Shown in pieces: positions 28,301-37,219 of a stretch of DNA of 64,000 nucleotides. Position 1 is the first letter of the stretch. Each line of letters begins with the position of its first letter. This DNA comes from Robertmurraya korlensis (GTDB lineage: Bacteria; Bacillota; Bacilli; Bacillales; Cytobacillaceae), in contig NZ_JAMBNS010000001.1 in the NCBI RefSeq assembly GCF_023715225.1, positions 1-64,000 on the forward strand, written 5' to 3'. The notes below the pieces were generated by a model. That model was given only the letters and a program-made list of their open reading frames with translations. It was not told the DNA's origin and did no database searches. The translations under genes were made by a program, and so were the position numbers.

Positions 28301-29747
28301 ATAAGATAGGAGATAACAGTCTTGATACAGATTCTTTTAGACGAATCTTCAGTGGTCTTTTCATATAATTTTCAAGAGTAAGCTCTGTTGAGGATTTCAT
28401 ATCCTCTGAAAATTGATCCATTAGTATGCTGGAAAATTCTCGATTATAGATAAATGCATTTACTTCAAAATTCAGTCGGAAGCTTCGCACATCAATATTA
28501 GCTGTCCCAACAGAAGCAATTTCATTATCCACGACAATAGATTTCGAATGGATAAATCCTTTTTCATAAATATAAATTTTTGCCCCAGCCTTCAGCATTT
28601 CTCCAACATAAAAATAGGTAGCCCAATAAACAAACATATGATCTGGCTTATTTGGGATCATAATTTTAACATCGACTCCACATAAAGAAGCGATTCTTAA
28701 TGCGTCTAAAAGGCTCGTGTCAGGAATAAAGTATGGTGTTTGAATAAAAATGGTTTCTTTTGCTAAAGAAATCATTTTTATATATCCGTTTTTTATTTGT
28801 TCCCACTCTGAGTCAGGTCCGCTTGTTACAATTTGTAGGCCCACATCCCCACTATTTCTTAGTTGTTGAAAGTATCGAGGGGAATAGTTAATATCGTGAC
28901 GGTAGGAAGCTTGATTCCAATCGAGAATAAACCTAGTTTGTATAGGGTGCACAGCTTCACCGACAATCCGAACATGTGTATCACGCCAGTATCCGAATCT
29001 TTTATTTAATCCTAAATATTCATCTCCCACATTGAATCCGCCCACATAACCGATTGTCCCATCAATGATCGCAAGCTTACGATGATTACGATAATTTAAT
29101 CGCAAATTGATTAAAGGAAGTTTTGAAGGGAAGAAGGCTTCTACCTCTCCTCCAGCTCGACGCAACTCCTTGAAAAAAGACTTTCTTAATGATCGAGACC
29201 CTAGCTCATCGTAAAGAACTCGAACCTTTACTCCAGCTCGTGCCTTTTGTGATAATACGTTCATTAACCTTCTGCCGAGTTCGTCGTTTTTGATGATATA
29301 GTATTGCAAATGAATATGATCTCGAGCTTGTTCTATGTCATGAAAGAGTGAGTGGAATTTTTCTTTACCATCAGTAAAGATTTGAATGTCGTTATTTCGA
29401 GAAAACATGGCAGCATTATTAATTAAATGCATATGAATGAGGTCTCGACTTTTTTCCTCGGTTGAATTTTGGAAAGGAAAGCTTCTTTGATTCAATTGTG
29501 AAATCTGCTCTTCGATTAAAGGCTCTATTCCTACTTTGTCACGATCTTCCCAATAAAACATTTTCTTTCTGCTCAAATTCTGTCCAAATAGTAAATACAT
29601 AATAAAACCGAGTACAGGAATGAAAAATAGTACTAAAATCCAAGCCCAGGTGGCACTAGGATCTCTTCTTTCTAAAAAAATGACAATGATAGCAAGTAAA
29701 ATGTTTAGGAAGAAAATAATTCCAACAAAAATAGAAAGTATATTCAC
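28299..29747 (-). CDS. cls: Cardiolipin synthase
   Basis: A membrane phospholipase-D-superfamily enzyme that joins two phosphatidylglycerols. The 482-aa protein has two N-terminal membrane helices (about 5-60) and two HKD motifs: NYRNHRKLAIIDG and GFIHSKSIVVDNE, each with the His-Lys-Asp set. I chose GTG 29747, which has GAGTGAGGG upstream and gives the usual length for the family; a longer ORF upstream reads through the ytzI gene in another frame. It follows ytzI by 10 nt. Confidence 0.94.
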   Translation of the reverse strand: MNILSIFVGIIFFLNILLAIIVIFLERRDPSATWAWILVLFFIPVLGFIMYLLFGQNLSRKKMFYWEDRDKVGIEPLIEEQISQLNQRSFPFQNSTEEKSRDLIHMHLINNAAMFSRNNDIQIFTDGKEKFHSLFHDIEQARDHIHLQYYIIKNDELGRRLMNVLSQKARAGVKVRVLYDELGSRSLRKSFFKELRRAGGEVEAFFPSKLPLINLRLNYRNHRKLAIIDGTIGYVGGFNVGDEYLGLNKRFGYWRDTHVRIVGEAVHPIQTRFILDWNQASYRHDINYSPRYFQQLRNSGDVGLQIVTSGPDSEWEQIKNGYIKMISLAKETIFIQTPYFIPDTSLLDALRIASLCGVDVKIMIPNKPDHMFVYWATYFYVGEMLKAGAKIYIYEKGFIHSKSIVVDNEIASVGTANIDVRSFRLNFEVNAFIYNREFSSILMDQFSEDMKSSTELTLENYMKRPLKIRLKESVSRLLSPIL

Positions 29748-29757
29748 TAAGATACCC

Positions 29758-29916
29758 TCACTCTTCTTTTTTTTGATCGATTTCTTTATGTATATTTGGG
29801 TTATCCTCAAGTGAATCAACGGTATGTTTATATGAATAGGCCTTTGAAGTTGTGACAACCGATAATAGTAAAACAATACCTACAATTATGAGACAAATAA
29901 TTAGAACAGTTATCAT
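29758..29916 (-). CDS. ytzI: Small membrane protein YtzI
   Basis: A 52-aa single-span membrane protein: a hydrophobic helix (MITVLIICLIIVGIVLLLSV) followed by VTTSKAYSYKHTVDSL and an acidic/basic tail. The SKAYSYKHxVD part is the signature of the Bacillus YtzI family, whose function is unknown. GGGAGGA precedes the ATG. It sits 10 nt upstream of cls, whose ribosome site lies in its last codons, so the two are likely co-transcribed. Confidence 0.8.
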   Translation of the reverse strand: MITVLIICLIIVGIVLLLSVVTTSKAYSYKHTVDSLEDNPNIHKEIDQKKEE

Positions 29917-29990
29917 ATTATTCCTCCTTTCTCCCATTCTATTTTAGCATGTGTGATTAAGAACTTTAATTATTTGTCACTTAGCAAAAC

Positions 29991-30015
29991 GTTTTATCTT
30001 GTCCATTCTGGGTAA
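29991..30015 (+). promoter_or_regulatory. SigB-type promoter of dps
   Basis: GTTTTA (29991-29996), 13-bp spacer, GGGTAA (30010-30015) fit the general-stress sigma-B consensus (GTTTaa-N12-14-GGGwAw). B. subtilis dps is SigB-controlled, in line with this. Confidence 0.75.
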
Positions 30016-30064
30016 TATAACAATGGGAGTAATGGCATGAATAAAAATGGTAGGAGGAGATCAT

Positions 30065-30511
30065 ATGGATAATAAACTGCATGATGTGTTGAATAGCCAA
30101 ATCTCTAACTGGAGCGTGTTATTTGTCAAGCTACATAATTTTCACTGGTATATAAAAGGGAAAGACTTTTTTACACTGCATACAAAATTTGAGGAGTTTT
30201 ATAATGAAGCCGCTATTCATATTGACGAATTAGCAGAAAGACTTCTATCCATAGGTGGAGAGCCTATTGCTACTATGAAGGAGTACTTAGAGAAATCGAG
30301 TATCAAGGAATCTACAGGTAGTGAAACAGCGATTGAAATGGTTCAAAGCCTATCAAATGATTTTTCATTGTTAATTGAAGAACTAAAAAGTGGAATGTCA
30401 CTAGCGGAAGAGATGAACGATGAAGCAACAGGTGACATGTTCCTAGCCATTCATTCAACACTAGAAAAACATGTATGGATGTTAAAAGCGTACCTAGGTG
30501 AATCAGTATAA
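30065..30511 (+). CDS. dps: Dps-family mini-ferritin
   Basis: A ferritin-like dodecamer protein that stores iron and protects DNA in stress. The 148-aa protein has the ferroxidase-site pattern [11 protein letters not shown] (His), then [21 protein letters not shown] with the Asp and Glu ligands. ATG 30065 follows AGGAGGAGAT. A SigB-type promoter lies 50 bp upstream. It stands alone between cls-ytzI and the repeat region. Confidence 0.95.
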   Translation: MDNKLHDVLNSQISNWSVLFVKLHNFHWYIKGKDFFTLHTKFEEFYNEAAIHIDELAERLLSIGGEPIATMKEYLEKSSIKESTGSETAIEMVQSLSNDFSLLIEELKSGMSLAEEMNDEATGDMFLAIHSTLEKHVWMLKAYLGESV

Positions 30512-30601
30512 TTGTAAAAACAACTCTTGAACAGGAACGGGTTCAGATAACTATCACTTTTTATATAAATTTGAAAATCTCCTTATATTTGTATACATTT
30601 T

Positions 30602-30625
30602 GTCCTGCGAAATGCAGGGCTTTTT
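30602..30625 (+). terminator. Terminator downstream of dps
   Basis: CCTGC (30604-30608) pairs with GCAGG (30614-30618) around GAAAT, followed by GCTTTTTG. It lies about 90 bp after dps. Confidence 0.6.
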
Positions 30626-30722
30626 GTTGTGTAAGAATATTACAAAGTGCCACCTAATGTATAATGCATGTTAAGCCAAGGAACTGTTATAAAACTGATG
30701 TTGGATTTCACTGTGCTTGAAA

Positions 30723-30911
30723 AATAACCGGAAAAATTCCGTTTAAATTGGGAAATACCCATATTTCCTTAAGAATAAGCGGAGTTTTTCCGCTTATGTG
30801 ATCCAAATCTTTGAATTTTGGCTTATTAAGAGCAGTTAACCGGAATTCCTCCGCTTATTTCTGCTTCTTAAGCGTCCTCTATATACATTAGCCGGAAATT
30901 CTCCGCCTATT
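30723..30911. repeat. Cluster of four ~24-bp palindromic repeats
   Basis: Four units at 30723-30745, 30774-30797, 30835-30859 and 30887-30911 share the pattern (A)TAACCGGA-n4/5-TCCGcTTAT. The second is a perfect 9-bp inverted repeat (ATAAGCGGA and TCCGCTTAT); the other three each have one mismatch because one arm reads CCGG and the other GCGG. Spacing from start to start is 51, 61 and 52 bp. Their role is unknown; they resemble short dispersed hairpin repeats of bacilli. Confidence 0.8.
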
Positions 30912-31199
30912 CATTCTTTTACCTATACGAAATCATCAATGAATAACTACAGAGCCAAAGTCAAAAGAATCAATAAAAAATGGAACATCAAATTCACATA
31001 CAAATGAATGGTCATTTTAATATACATTTTGGATTTTTGTAATAGGTAAGAGAACCCGTAACTTGAACATGGTACAAAAGATTCAATAATTTTAAAAATT
31101 TCCTATTCTCTAAATCGACAATATTTTCGAAATTGTGATATTATTTATCATATCATGTCATAAAACATAACATTGAGGTTCGGTTTGAGAGGAGAATGA

Positions 31200-32201
31200 G
31201 TGGTTATGGTTAGTACTCAAGAGAAAAATTTAAATGTATCCGTGCTGATGGATGAGTTAAAGCAGGAAAATAGTAAGATGGAAGGGGTCATGCAAAATAT
31301 TAAAGACATTTCCATGAAATCCAATATATTAGCGTTAAATTCAGGAATTGAGGCAGCAAGAGCGGGAGAGGCAGGACGAGCATTTTCAGTCGTTGCGAAG
31401 GAAATTAAAAAGTTTGCTCAAGATTGCTTAGATTCTAGCAAAGCAAGTGAGAGCATTATCAAAAGTATACAAACAAAAGCAAATAATATTATTGCTTTAC
31501 GAACGGTGGATATTGCCTATGATACGATTGATAAAATCGATCGGAATTTATTTGAAAGAAATTGTGATGTTCAGGCATGGGCAACCTTCGATGCGATAAA
31601 AGAATGTTTAATTCAGCCTACCTCTGCTTCAAAAAAGACAGCGGAAGCATTCATGAAAAATATTTATAAGATTTATGAAGTATATTTCGATTTGTTCGTT
31701 GTTGATTTATCCGGAGAAATTCTGGTTGCTGCACAAAATCAAAGCCAAGTAGGACGGAATATGAGTGACCGGGATTGGTTTCAAGAAACGGTAAAAACAA
31801 ACGATGTGTTTGTCACAGATATGTACTATTCTTCAGTTGTTGAAGGGTACACAATGGGATATTCCTGTCCTGTTCGAAATGATGCGGGAGAAGTCATAGG
31901 TGTATTTACTACCCGATTTAACTGGGAGTACATATACGACATTATTGACCGTGTTCAAACAGATGAAAAAAGTAAGCTCTATGCAATCAATTCAGAAGGT
32001 TATGTTATAGCTTCTAAGGACCGTACCGAAATTTTAAAAACAAAGCTCACTCATTTAAAAGCTGTCCAGAATATTTTATCAGGAAGAGAGACGCGAGGGT
32101 ATACGATTGAGGATAATCAAATTTTCGCATACTCGTTAACGGAAGGATATAATGCCTATAAAGGTAAAGGTTGGTCAGTTATTGTTGCAGAATCTATATA
32201 A
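31200..32201 (+). CDS. Soluble chemoreceptor-tip protein with C-terminal Cache domain
   Basis: A 333-aa protein with an unusual order of domains. Residues 11-90 hold a short coiled coil including the conserved receptor hairpin tip (SNILALNSGIEAARAGEAGRAF, about 41-62), the part of chemoreceptors that touches CheA and CheW. Residues about 115-333 look like a double-Cache ligand domain (VDLSGEILVAAQNQSQVGRNMSDRDWF, then GYSCPVRNDAGEVIGVF and SEGYVIASKDRTE). There is no membrane segment, so the protein should be cytosolic. Start is GTG 31200 (AGGAG 5 nt upstream) or ATG 31206. It stands alone and ligand and output are unknown. Confidence 0.8.
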   Translation: MVMVSTQEKNLNVSVLMDELKQENSKMEGVMQNIKDISMKSNILALNSGIEAARAGEAGRAFSVVAKEIKKFAQDCLDSSKASESIIKSIQTKANNIIALRTVDIAYDTIDKIDRNLFERNCDVQAWATFDAIKECLIQPTSASKKTAEAFMKNIYKIYEVYFDLFVVDLSGEILVAAQNQSQVGRNMSDRDWFQETVKTNDVFVTDMYYSSVVEGYTMGYSCPVRNDAGEVIGVFTTRFNWEYIYDIIDRVQTDEKSKLYAINSEGYVIASKDRTEILKTKLTHLKAVQNILSGRETRGYTIEDNQIFAYSLTEGYNAYKGKGWSVIVAESI

Positions 32202-32213
32202 AGTAAAATAAAG

Positions 32214-32239
32214 GAAGCTGACTAATGTTAGTCAGCTTC
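32214..32239. terminator. Hairpin between the Cache gene and the next gene
   Basis: GAAGCTGACTAA and TTAGTCAGCTTC form a perfect 12-bp inverted repeat with only TG between. It lies between convergent genes but lacks a clean T run, so efficiency is uncertain. Confidence 0.55.
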
Positions 32240-32272
32240 TGTATATGTGCTTTCGTTTTCTTCTATGTACCG

Positions 32273-32530
32273 TTAGTGAAAGTTCCGTTGTTGGAAGTTA
32301 GGGATTTTTCGTTGGCCGTATTCTTCTTGAGCAAATTTCCCTTTCAATCCTTCAATTAGATAGACACCAACTAAATCGTACAATTCCTGCTTATCAAGAT
32401 CTTTAATGATATTAAGTAAATCCTCTTGCGTTAACTCCTCTAAAAAGGCAAAAGCAAGCATATCAATATCTTCTTCATCTCCAGTTAACTTGTGCCGATA
32501 AAACTCATATATTTCATCTACAAGCTTCAC
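32273..32530 (-). CDS. Small conserved Bacillaceae protein (DUF6154-like)
   Basis: An 85-aa acidic, helical cytosolic protein. It reads KLVDEIYEFYRHKLTGDEEDIDML and then a stretch of short helices rich in Leu, Asp and Glu. It resembles the uncharacterised DUF6154 family. I place the start at GTG 32530 rather than the GTG at 32539, because the latter overlaps the GGGAGGTG ribosome site that serves the former. Function is unknown. Confidence 0.7.
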   Translation of the reverse strand: MKLVDEIYEFYRHKLTGDEEDIDMLAFAFLEELTQEDLLNIIKDLDKQELYDLVGVYLIEGLKGKFAQEEYGQRKIPNFQQRNFH

Positions 32531-32696
32531 GTTCTTCACCTCCCTTATTTTTTATTATAAAGGTATTGTTATCATTATACTTCAGCAATACCCGTAAATA
32601 TGTAAACTATTCTTTAATTTTCTTCAATAAGGTGTTGGGAAAAAGGGAATAAATCATTTCCTTGTGCTAATTATAATAAAAAAGGGAGTGTGGGTC

Positions 32697-33026
32697 ATGG
32701 ATAATGAGAAAAAGACTTACTATATAACGGTAAGTACTGGAGAAATCACACAAAGCAAGACGAGTTCTCCTTGGAATTTTAAAATTGAAGCCACAGATGA
32801 AGAAATCATTCAGCTTCGTGAATATTTTGATCAAAATCATGCAAACGACTGGGAAAACTTTTTTCGTGCACATGTTCCATATGTTCAATATCATCATGAC
32901 AGACAAAATGATGCCTATGATTCTGTTACGGTTCAAGTGTATAACATGATTTATAATCTTGGGGACGACGAAGCTAAAAAGCATATTGAGTCTATGGGCA
33001 TATTAAACAACAAACCGCTTACGTAA
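32697..33026 (+). CDS. Conserved hypothetical protein
   Basis: A 109-aa soluble protein with no signal peptide or membrane segment. It starts MDNEKKTYYITVSTGEI and has an aromatic- and His-rich middle (WENFFRAHVPYVQYHHDRQND). I know related proteins in bacilli but no function. ATG 32697 follows AAGGGAGTG. Its end overlaps the terminator hairpin shared with the convergent lipoprotein gene. Confidence 0.7.
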   Translation: MDNEKKTYYITVSTGEITQSKTSSPWNFKIEATDEEIIQLREYFDQNHANDWENFFRAHVPYVQYHHDRQNDAYDSVTVQVYNMIYNLGDDEAKKHIESMGILNNKPLT

Positions 33027-33042
33027 TTCGAAAGCGGTTTGT
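33010..33042. terminator. Shared terminator of convergent genes
   Basis: ACAAACCGCTT (33010-33020) pairs with AAGCGGTTTGT (33032-33042). It overlaps the last codons of the gene ending at 33026 and lies just past the end of the convergent lipoprotein gene. Confidence 0.7.
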
Positions 33043-33046
33043 CTAT

Positions 33047-33901
33047 TTACATTTCCATTTCTGTAGCAGTTTCTAATACTTCTTTTGGAATGGTAATTGT
33101 ATTAACTTCGTTAAACTTGTTGTATGTTCCTTTCATGTCTTGAATCATGTGTACAGTTTCACCTTCTGCTGAGATTTCCATATCCATGTACACATCGGTT
33201 TTAACAGGATAAAACGTTTCTTTATCAATATGGTATACAAATTTAGCGTCATTAATTTTCATCGCATCAAAAATGGCAGGGTCAGCAGTCAGCTCAGCGG
33301 GCATTCCTTCCATCGCTGTCTCTTTGATCAATTCACTAAGATCTTCCCCAGAAGCATGTAGAGTTAAGATGTAATTCTTATTATCTTGTTCGAAAGAAAA
33401 TTCATTAACATATTCCTTTAGATTTTTTAGTTCTTCTGCAGGATTTGTTTGTTGATCAGATAGTTGTAGCAATTGATCAGACATCTCACTTGGGAACTTC
33501 ATCCAAGTATTGGTGGTTGGATCTGAAATAAACATTCCATCCTTTGAAAAGTATGCTTCTGTTGCAAAGCTTTCAGAAGTACCTCCCATTGTCATGTTCA
33601 TTTTTTGGTAAAACGCCATTGGTTCTGTAACAACATCCATCGTAATGGAAGATTCAATCTTCATCGCTTCTTCTTGTGCTACAGTTATCTCTTGGCTAAG
33701 ATCCATGTCGACAGTGAAACTTTGTAATTCCTCAGAGGCTTTTAATGACTTCTCAAATACTTGTTCAAGAGTTAAATCTGAATTTGTTTCTTTGCTGCTA
33801 CTGTCTTTTTCATTATTTCCTGTTGGTGTGGCTGTTTGTGAACAGGCTGCTAGTAATAATACTAGTAATAAGGTACCGAATGGTTTCAAGAACTTTTTCA
33901 T
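33047..33901 (-). CDS. Lipoprotein of the DUF6612/LppX-like type
   Basis: A 284-aa secreted lipoprotein with signal peptide and lipobox LAAC (Cys at about 20) and a Ser/Thr/Asn-rich linker. The body opens LTLEQVFEKSLKASEELQSFTVDMDLSQ, then alternating beta strands with many Met and acidic residues. This is the pattern of a half-barrel lipid-binding fold (LolA/LppX-like) seen in DUF6612 proteins; no function is established. ATG 33901 follows GGGGGATAAA; a longer form from 33928 has no ribosome site. Confidence 0.75.
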   Translation of the reverse strand: MKKFLKPFGTLLLVLLLAACSQTATPTGNNEKDSSSKETNSDLTLEQVFEKSLKASEELQSFTVDMDLSQEITVAQEEAMKIESSITMDVVTEPMAFYQKMNMTMGGTSESFATEAYFSKDGMFISDPTTNTWMKFPSEMSDQLLQLSDQQTNPAEELKNLKEYVNEFSFEQDNKNYILTLHASGEDLSELIKETAMEGMPAELTADPAIFDAMKINDAKFVYHIDKETFYPVKTDVYMDMEISAEGETVHMIQDMKGTYNKFNEVNTITIPKEVLETATEMEM

Positions 33902-33999
33902 TTTATCCCCCCTAAATCTCTTCGACATATATACGATTGGAAAAACAATTGGTTTCAGCTATTATGTAAATAAATAGAAAAATTAAGGGTGAAGGGTTC

Positions 34000-34470
34000 A
34001 TGGAAATGTTTAGGGACCATTTGGGAGCACAAGTGTTGCTTTCATTTGGAGAAAATAAGTTTGGCACTGTTGTTAAACATGTTCTTATTCTAAGTAAATT
34101 TAAAAATGGATGGGTGCTGACTAAGCATAAGAAAAGAGGTTTGGAATTTCCTGGTGGGAAAGTGGAACGTGGGGAAACGTTAGAGGAAGCTGCAACCCGA
34201 GAAGTATTTGAAGAAACAGGCGGAGTGTTAAATAAGTTAATAAAAATTGGTCATTATGAAGTTCGTAACAAGGATGAGAGATTTGTTAAAGCCATCTTCT
34301 TCGGAGAAATAAAGGAATTGATAAGGAAAGATGACTTTCTAGAAACGGACGGGCCAGTGTTCATTGATGATCCACACCTAAGTGATCGATTGAGTGGTGA
34401 ATATAGTTTTATTATGAAGGATTCAGTGGTTGAAAAGAGTTTACATTACATACAAACACATTTGTTGTAA
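34000..34470 (+). CDS. ytkD: Nudix hydrolase YtkD
   Basis: A 156-aa Nudix enzyme; YtkD of B. subtilis hydrolyses (8-oxo-)dGTP and is linked to stress and RNA 5'-end processing. The Nudix box is complete: GGKVERGETLEEAATREVFEETGG (about residues 51-74). Start ATG 34000 follows GGGTGAAGGG. It lies alone and ends at a bidirectional terminator. Confidence 0.92.
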   Translation: MEMFRDHLGAQVLLSFGENKFGTVVKHVLILSKFKNGWVLTKHKKRGLEFPGGKVERGETLEEAATREVFEETGGVLNKLIKIGHYEVRNKDERFVKAIFFGEIKELIRKDDFLETDGPVFIDDPHLSDRLSGEYSFIMKDSVVEKSLHYIQTHLL

Positions 34471-34502
34471 AAAAGAGGCAAGGATGATCCTTCGCCTCTT
34501 TT
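34471..34502. terminator. Terminator between ytkD and ytlD
   Basis: AAAAGAGGC and GCCTCTTTT pair around a further inner stem (AAGGAT/ATCCTT), with T or A runs on both sides. It serves both converging genes. Confidence 0.85.
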
Positions 34503-35307
34503 AGTTGCTTTTAATCAATTTTCTCTCTAACAGTTCAACCAACTGGTACATAATTGTCGCGAATATGGCAATGACCAATAAGGAGAGCAGTACAAGAGTG
34601 AAATTAAATACTTGAAAACCATAAATTATCATGTAACCCAATCCTTTGGACGAAACAAGGAATTCTCCAACAATGACTCCAACCCATGAGAGTCCAACAT
34701 TCACCTTCAGTGTTGAAATGATCGTAGGAAAACAAGCTGGAAGTATGGCCTCTTTAAAGCATTGAGATCTTGTGGCACCAAATGTTTGGAGTACCTTAAT
34801 ATAATTGGGATCCACTTCTTTAAAGGCAGTATAAACGACAATGGTCGTGATGATGACCGAGATGATTGCACCCATCGCAATAATAGAAGTCATACTCGGA
34901 CCGAGTGCAACGATTAAAATTGGACCTAAGGCTACCTTTGGCATAGCATTTAAAATCACTAAATAGGGGTCAAGTACCTTTGACAGGAAGGGTGACCACC
35001 AGAGTATAGCAGCAAGAATGGTTCCAAGAAGCGTTCCTAAAATAAAACCAAGAACGGTTTCTGATAAGGTGTAGCCAAGGTCGACCATTAGTGTGCCGTC
35101 TTGGATTTTTCTAATGAAAAGATTCCATACTTTTGAAGGTGCACTAAAGATTAACGGATCAATCCATTGTTTCTTGCTCGCAATCTCCCAACCTAGGAAA
35201 AATACAAAGAAGATGACAAATTGGTAAAAACGGACCCATCTCTTCTCATAGGTGAGCTTTTTAATATAATTTTTATGAAGGAGTTCCGTTGATTGCTTAT
35301 TATTCAA
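34501..35307 (-). CDS. ytlD: ABC transporter permease YtlD
   Basis: The membrane channel of an importer of the nitrate/sulfonate/taurine (SsuC) type. The 268-aa protein has about six membrane helices and the EAA loop ([29 protein letters not shown]) that docks to the ATPase. It starts with TTG 35307, overlapping the ytlC stop by 8 nt, with AAGGAG upstream. It is the last gene of ytlA-ytlC-ytlD. Substrate unknown; family members take up sulfonates, nitrate or thiamine precursors. Confidence 0.88.
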   Translation of the reverse strand: MNNKQSTELLHKNYIKKLTYEKRWVRFYQFVIFFVFFLGWEIASKKQWIDPLIFSAPSKVWNLFIRKIQDGTLMVDLGYTLSETVLGFILGTLLGTILAAILWWSPFLSKVLDPYLVILNAMPKVALGPILIVALGPSMTSIIAMGAIISVIITTIVVYTAFKEVDPNYIKVLQTFGATRSQCFKEAILPACFPTIISTLKVNVGLSWVGVIVGEFLVSSKGLGYMIIYGFQVFNFTLVLLSLLVIAIFATIMYQLVELLERKLIKSN

Positions 35308-36064
35308 GGGATTCCAACTCCTTCCATATTTCTTGAAATAGGTGAGTATAATTTTCGTGATTTCTAGCTTGAAAAGGTGAGAGTTCTCTTAACTCCTTTG
35401 GAACCTTAAATGACTTGTGAATTTGCCCAGGACGAGCAGAAAATAAATAAATTCGATCACTCATGGCGATTGCTTCTCCAATATCATGTGTGACGAGGAT
35501 AGCGGTTTTTCCGAAGGATTTCAATGTCTCAGACACAAGATCCTCGAGTCGAAGCTTTGTTTGATAATCTAATGCAGAAAATGGTTCATCTAGCATTAGT
35601 AGCTTCGGTTCTGTTACTAAAGTTCTAACTAGTGCAACCCTTTGTCTCATTCCACCAGAGAGTTGCTTCGGATATTGTTTTTCATAACCCTTTAATCCCA
35701 TTTCTTCAAGAAGAGAATAGGCATATTCTTTCTTAGCACTGTCTTCATTTCCAAAAATCTTTAAACCTAGCAATATATTTTCCTCGATGGTTTTCCAAGG
35801 AAATAAATAATCTTGCTGTAGCATATAACCGATCTTTTTCTTAGATTTGTTAACAGATTGATTCTCAAGCAGGATGGTACCCTCAGTTGGTTGAAATAAT
35901 CCCGCTATAATTGATAGTAGGGTTGTTTTTCCGCATCCGCTCGGACCAAGGAAGGAAATGAATTCTCCTTCCTTGACTTCGAGTGAAATGTCGGAGAGGG
36001 CCGTTGTAGCAGAGGTCTTAGTAAAATACGTGTGATGAATATGTTCTAGCTTCAAAAAGCTCAT
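35300..36064 (-). CDS. ytlC: ABC transporter ATPase YtlC
   Basis: The energy-coupling subunit of the same importer. The 254-aa protein has Walker [10 protein letters not shown] (about 40-48), the Q-loop [10 protein letters not shown], signature [11 protein letters not shown], Walker [13 protein letters not shown] and H-loop VTHDIGEA. It lies 28 bp after ytlA and is coupled to ytlD. Confidence 0.93.
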   Translation of the reverse strand: MSFLKLEHIHHTYFTKTSATTALSDISLEVKEGEFISFLGPSGCGKTTLLSIIAGLFQPTEGTILLENQSVNKSKKKIGYMLQQDYLFPWKTIEENILLGLKIFGNEDSAKKEYAYSLLEEMGLKGYEKQYPKQLSGGMRQRVALVRTLVTEPKLLMLDEPFSALDYQTKLRLEDLVSETLKSFGKTAILVTHDIGEAIAMSDRIYLFSARPGQIHKSFKVPKELRELSPFQARNHENYTHLFQEIWKELESLE

Positions 36065-36091
36065 AGTCGGCCACCTCGAAATTTAGTGATT

Positions 36092-37087
36092 TTATTTCAT
36101 TACTTCTTCAGCAATTACGGTATTAACAAGAACACTGTGATCCACTCTCTTAGGTAACTCTCCTGCTTCATCCATAATATTTTGAAGGTTTTCCCACTCT
36201 GCTTCATCAAGTACTGGATTGGTTGCGTAAGAGCCCTGGCTCTTGTATCGGTCAACCACCGTCTCAATTAAGGTTAAGTCGGTATCTTCGAAGTAAGGAG
36301 AAATCGCTTCAGCGATATCCTTTGCAGAATTTTCTGCAACCCATTTTTGTGCTTTATAAATAGCTTTTGCGAATTTTTCAACGGTTTCTTTGTTTTCCAT
36401 CATATAGCTTTCTTTTGACATAAATGTTGTATAAGGTACCATGCCTGACTCTGTTCCGAATGAGGCGACAATATGCCCTCTTCCTTCCTGTTCAAACACA
36501 CTCGCAGTTGGTTCGAAAAGTTGAACAAAGTCGCCCGTTCCAGAAGCAAAGGCACTGGAAATATTGGCAAAATCAATATTTTGGATTAGGTTCAGGTCGT
36601 TATGTGGATCAATCCCGTGCTGTTTTAGAACGAACTCCCCAACCATTTGTGGCATACCACCTTTTCTTTGACCTAAAAAGGTGGATCCCTTCAACATATC
36701 CCAAGAAAAATTATCAATTTTTTCGCGAGATACAAGGAAAGTACCATCTGTTTGTGTGAGCTGTGCAAAATTGATGACTGGGTCATTGGCTTCTTGAGCA
36801 TAAACGTAAATAGATGTTTCAGAACCAACGAGAGCAACATCAATACTATTGGATAACAAGGCAGTCATTGTCTTGTCTCCACCTGAGGTAGTTGTTAGCT
36901 CAACATCTAATCCTTCTTCTTTAAAAAAACCTTTTTCAATGGCAACATATTCAGGTGCATAGAAAATGGAACGCGTTACTTCACCAATACGTACTTTTTG
37001 AACTTCTTCCTTGCTACAGGCAGCAATCGGTATAATGAGAATGACGACTAATAACATGGAAAAGAAAATCTTAAATGACTTTTTCAT
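36092..37087 (-). CDS. ytlA: ABC transporter substrate-binding lipoprotein YtlA
   Basis: The extracellular ligand-capture lipoprotein of the importer. The 331-aa protein has a signal peptide with lipobox IAAC (Cys about 24), then the NMT1/SsuA-like fold (RSIFYAPEYVAIEKGFFKEEGLDVEL, TSGGDKTMTALLSNSIDVALVGSE). Such proteins bind sulfonates, taurine or HMP-like pyrimidines; nothing here decides which. The ATG follows AAGGAGG. No riboswitch is visible upstream. Confidence 0.88.
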   Translation of the reverse strand: MKKSFKIFFSMLLVVILIIPIAACSKEEVQKVRIGEVTRSIFYAPEYVAIEKGFFKEEGLDVELTTTSGGDKTMTALLSNSIDVALVGSETSIYVYAQEANDPVINFAQLTQTDGTFLVSREKIDNFSWDMLKGSTFLGQRKGGMPQMVGEFVLKQHGIDPHNDLNLIQNIDFANISSAFASGTGDFVQLFEPTASVFEQEGRGHIVASFGTESGMVPYTTFMSKESYMMENKETVEKFAKAIYKAQKWVAENSAKDIAEAISPYFEDTDLTLIETVVDRYKSQGSYATNPVLDEAEWENLQNIMDEAGELPKRVDHSVLVNTVIAEEVMK

Positions 37088-37219
37088 TTTATGGATAACC
37101 TCCTTAATAGATAAACTTTTTTATGTGAACGGTTTGGGAGCCTAACATATCGTATGAAGTCGAAAAAAATGTGTGAATGCCTATATGAAAAACATGTGTA
37201 AGGGAGTGTAACACAAGGG

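Larger units (their letters stand above)
30512..31199. other. Gene-free stretch with palindromic repeats
   Basis: A 688-bp AT-rich region without a credible reading frame. It holds the dps terminator and four palindromic repeat units (30723-30911). The rest shows no structure I recognise apart from the ribosome site of the next gene. Confidence 0.7.

Noticed and set aside
37088-37219. Riboswitch upstream of ytlA
   Set aside because: I looked for TPP, SAM and other conserved cores because of the thiamine/sulfonate-type transporter and found none.
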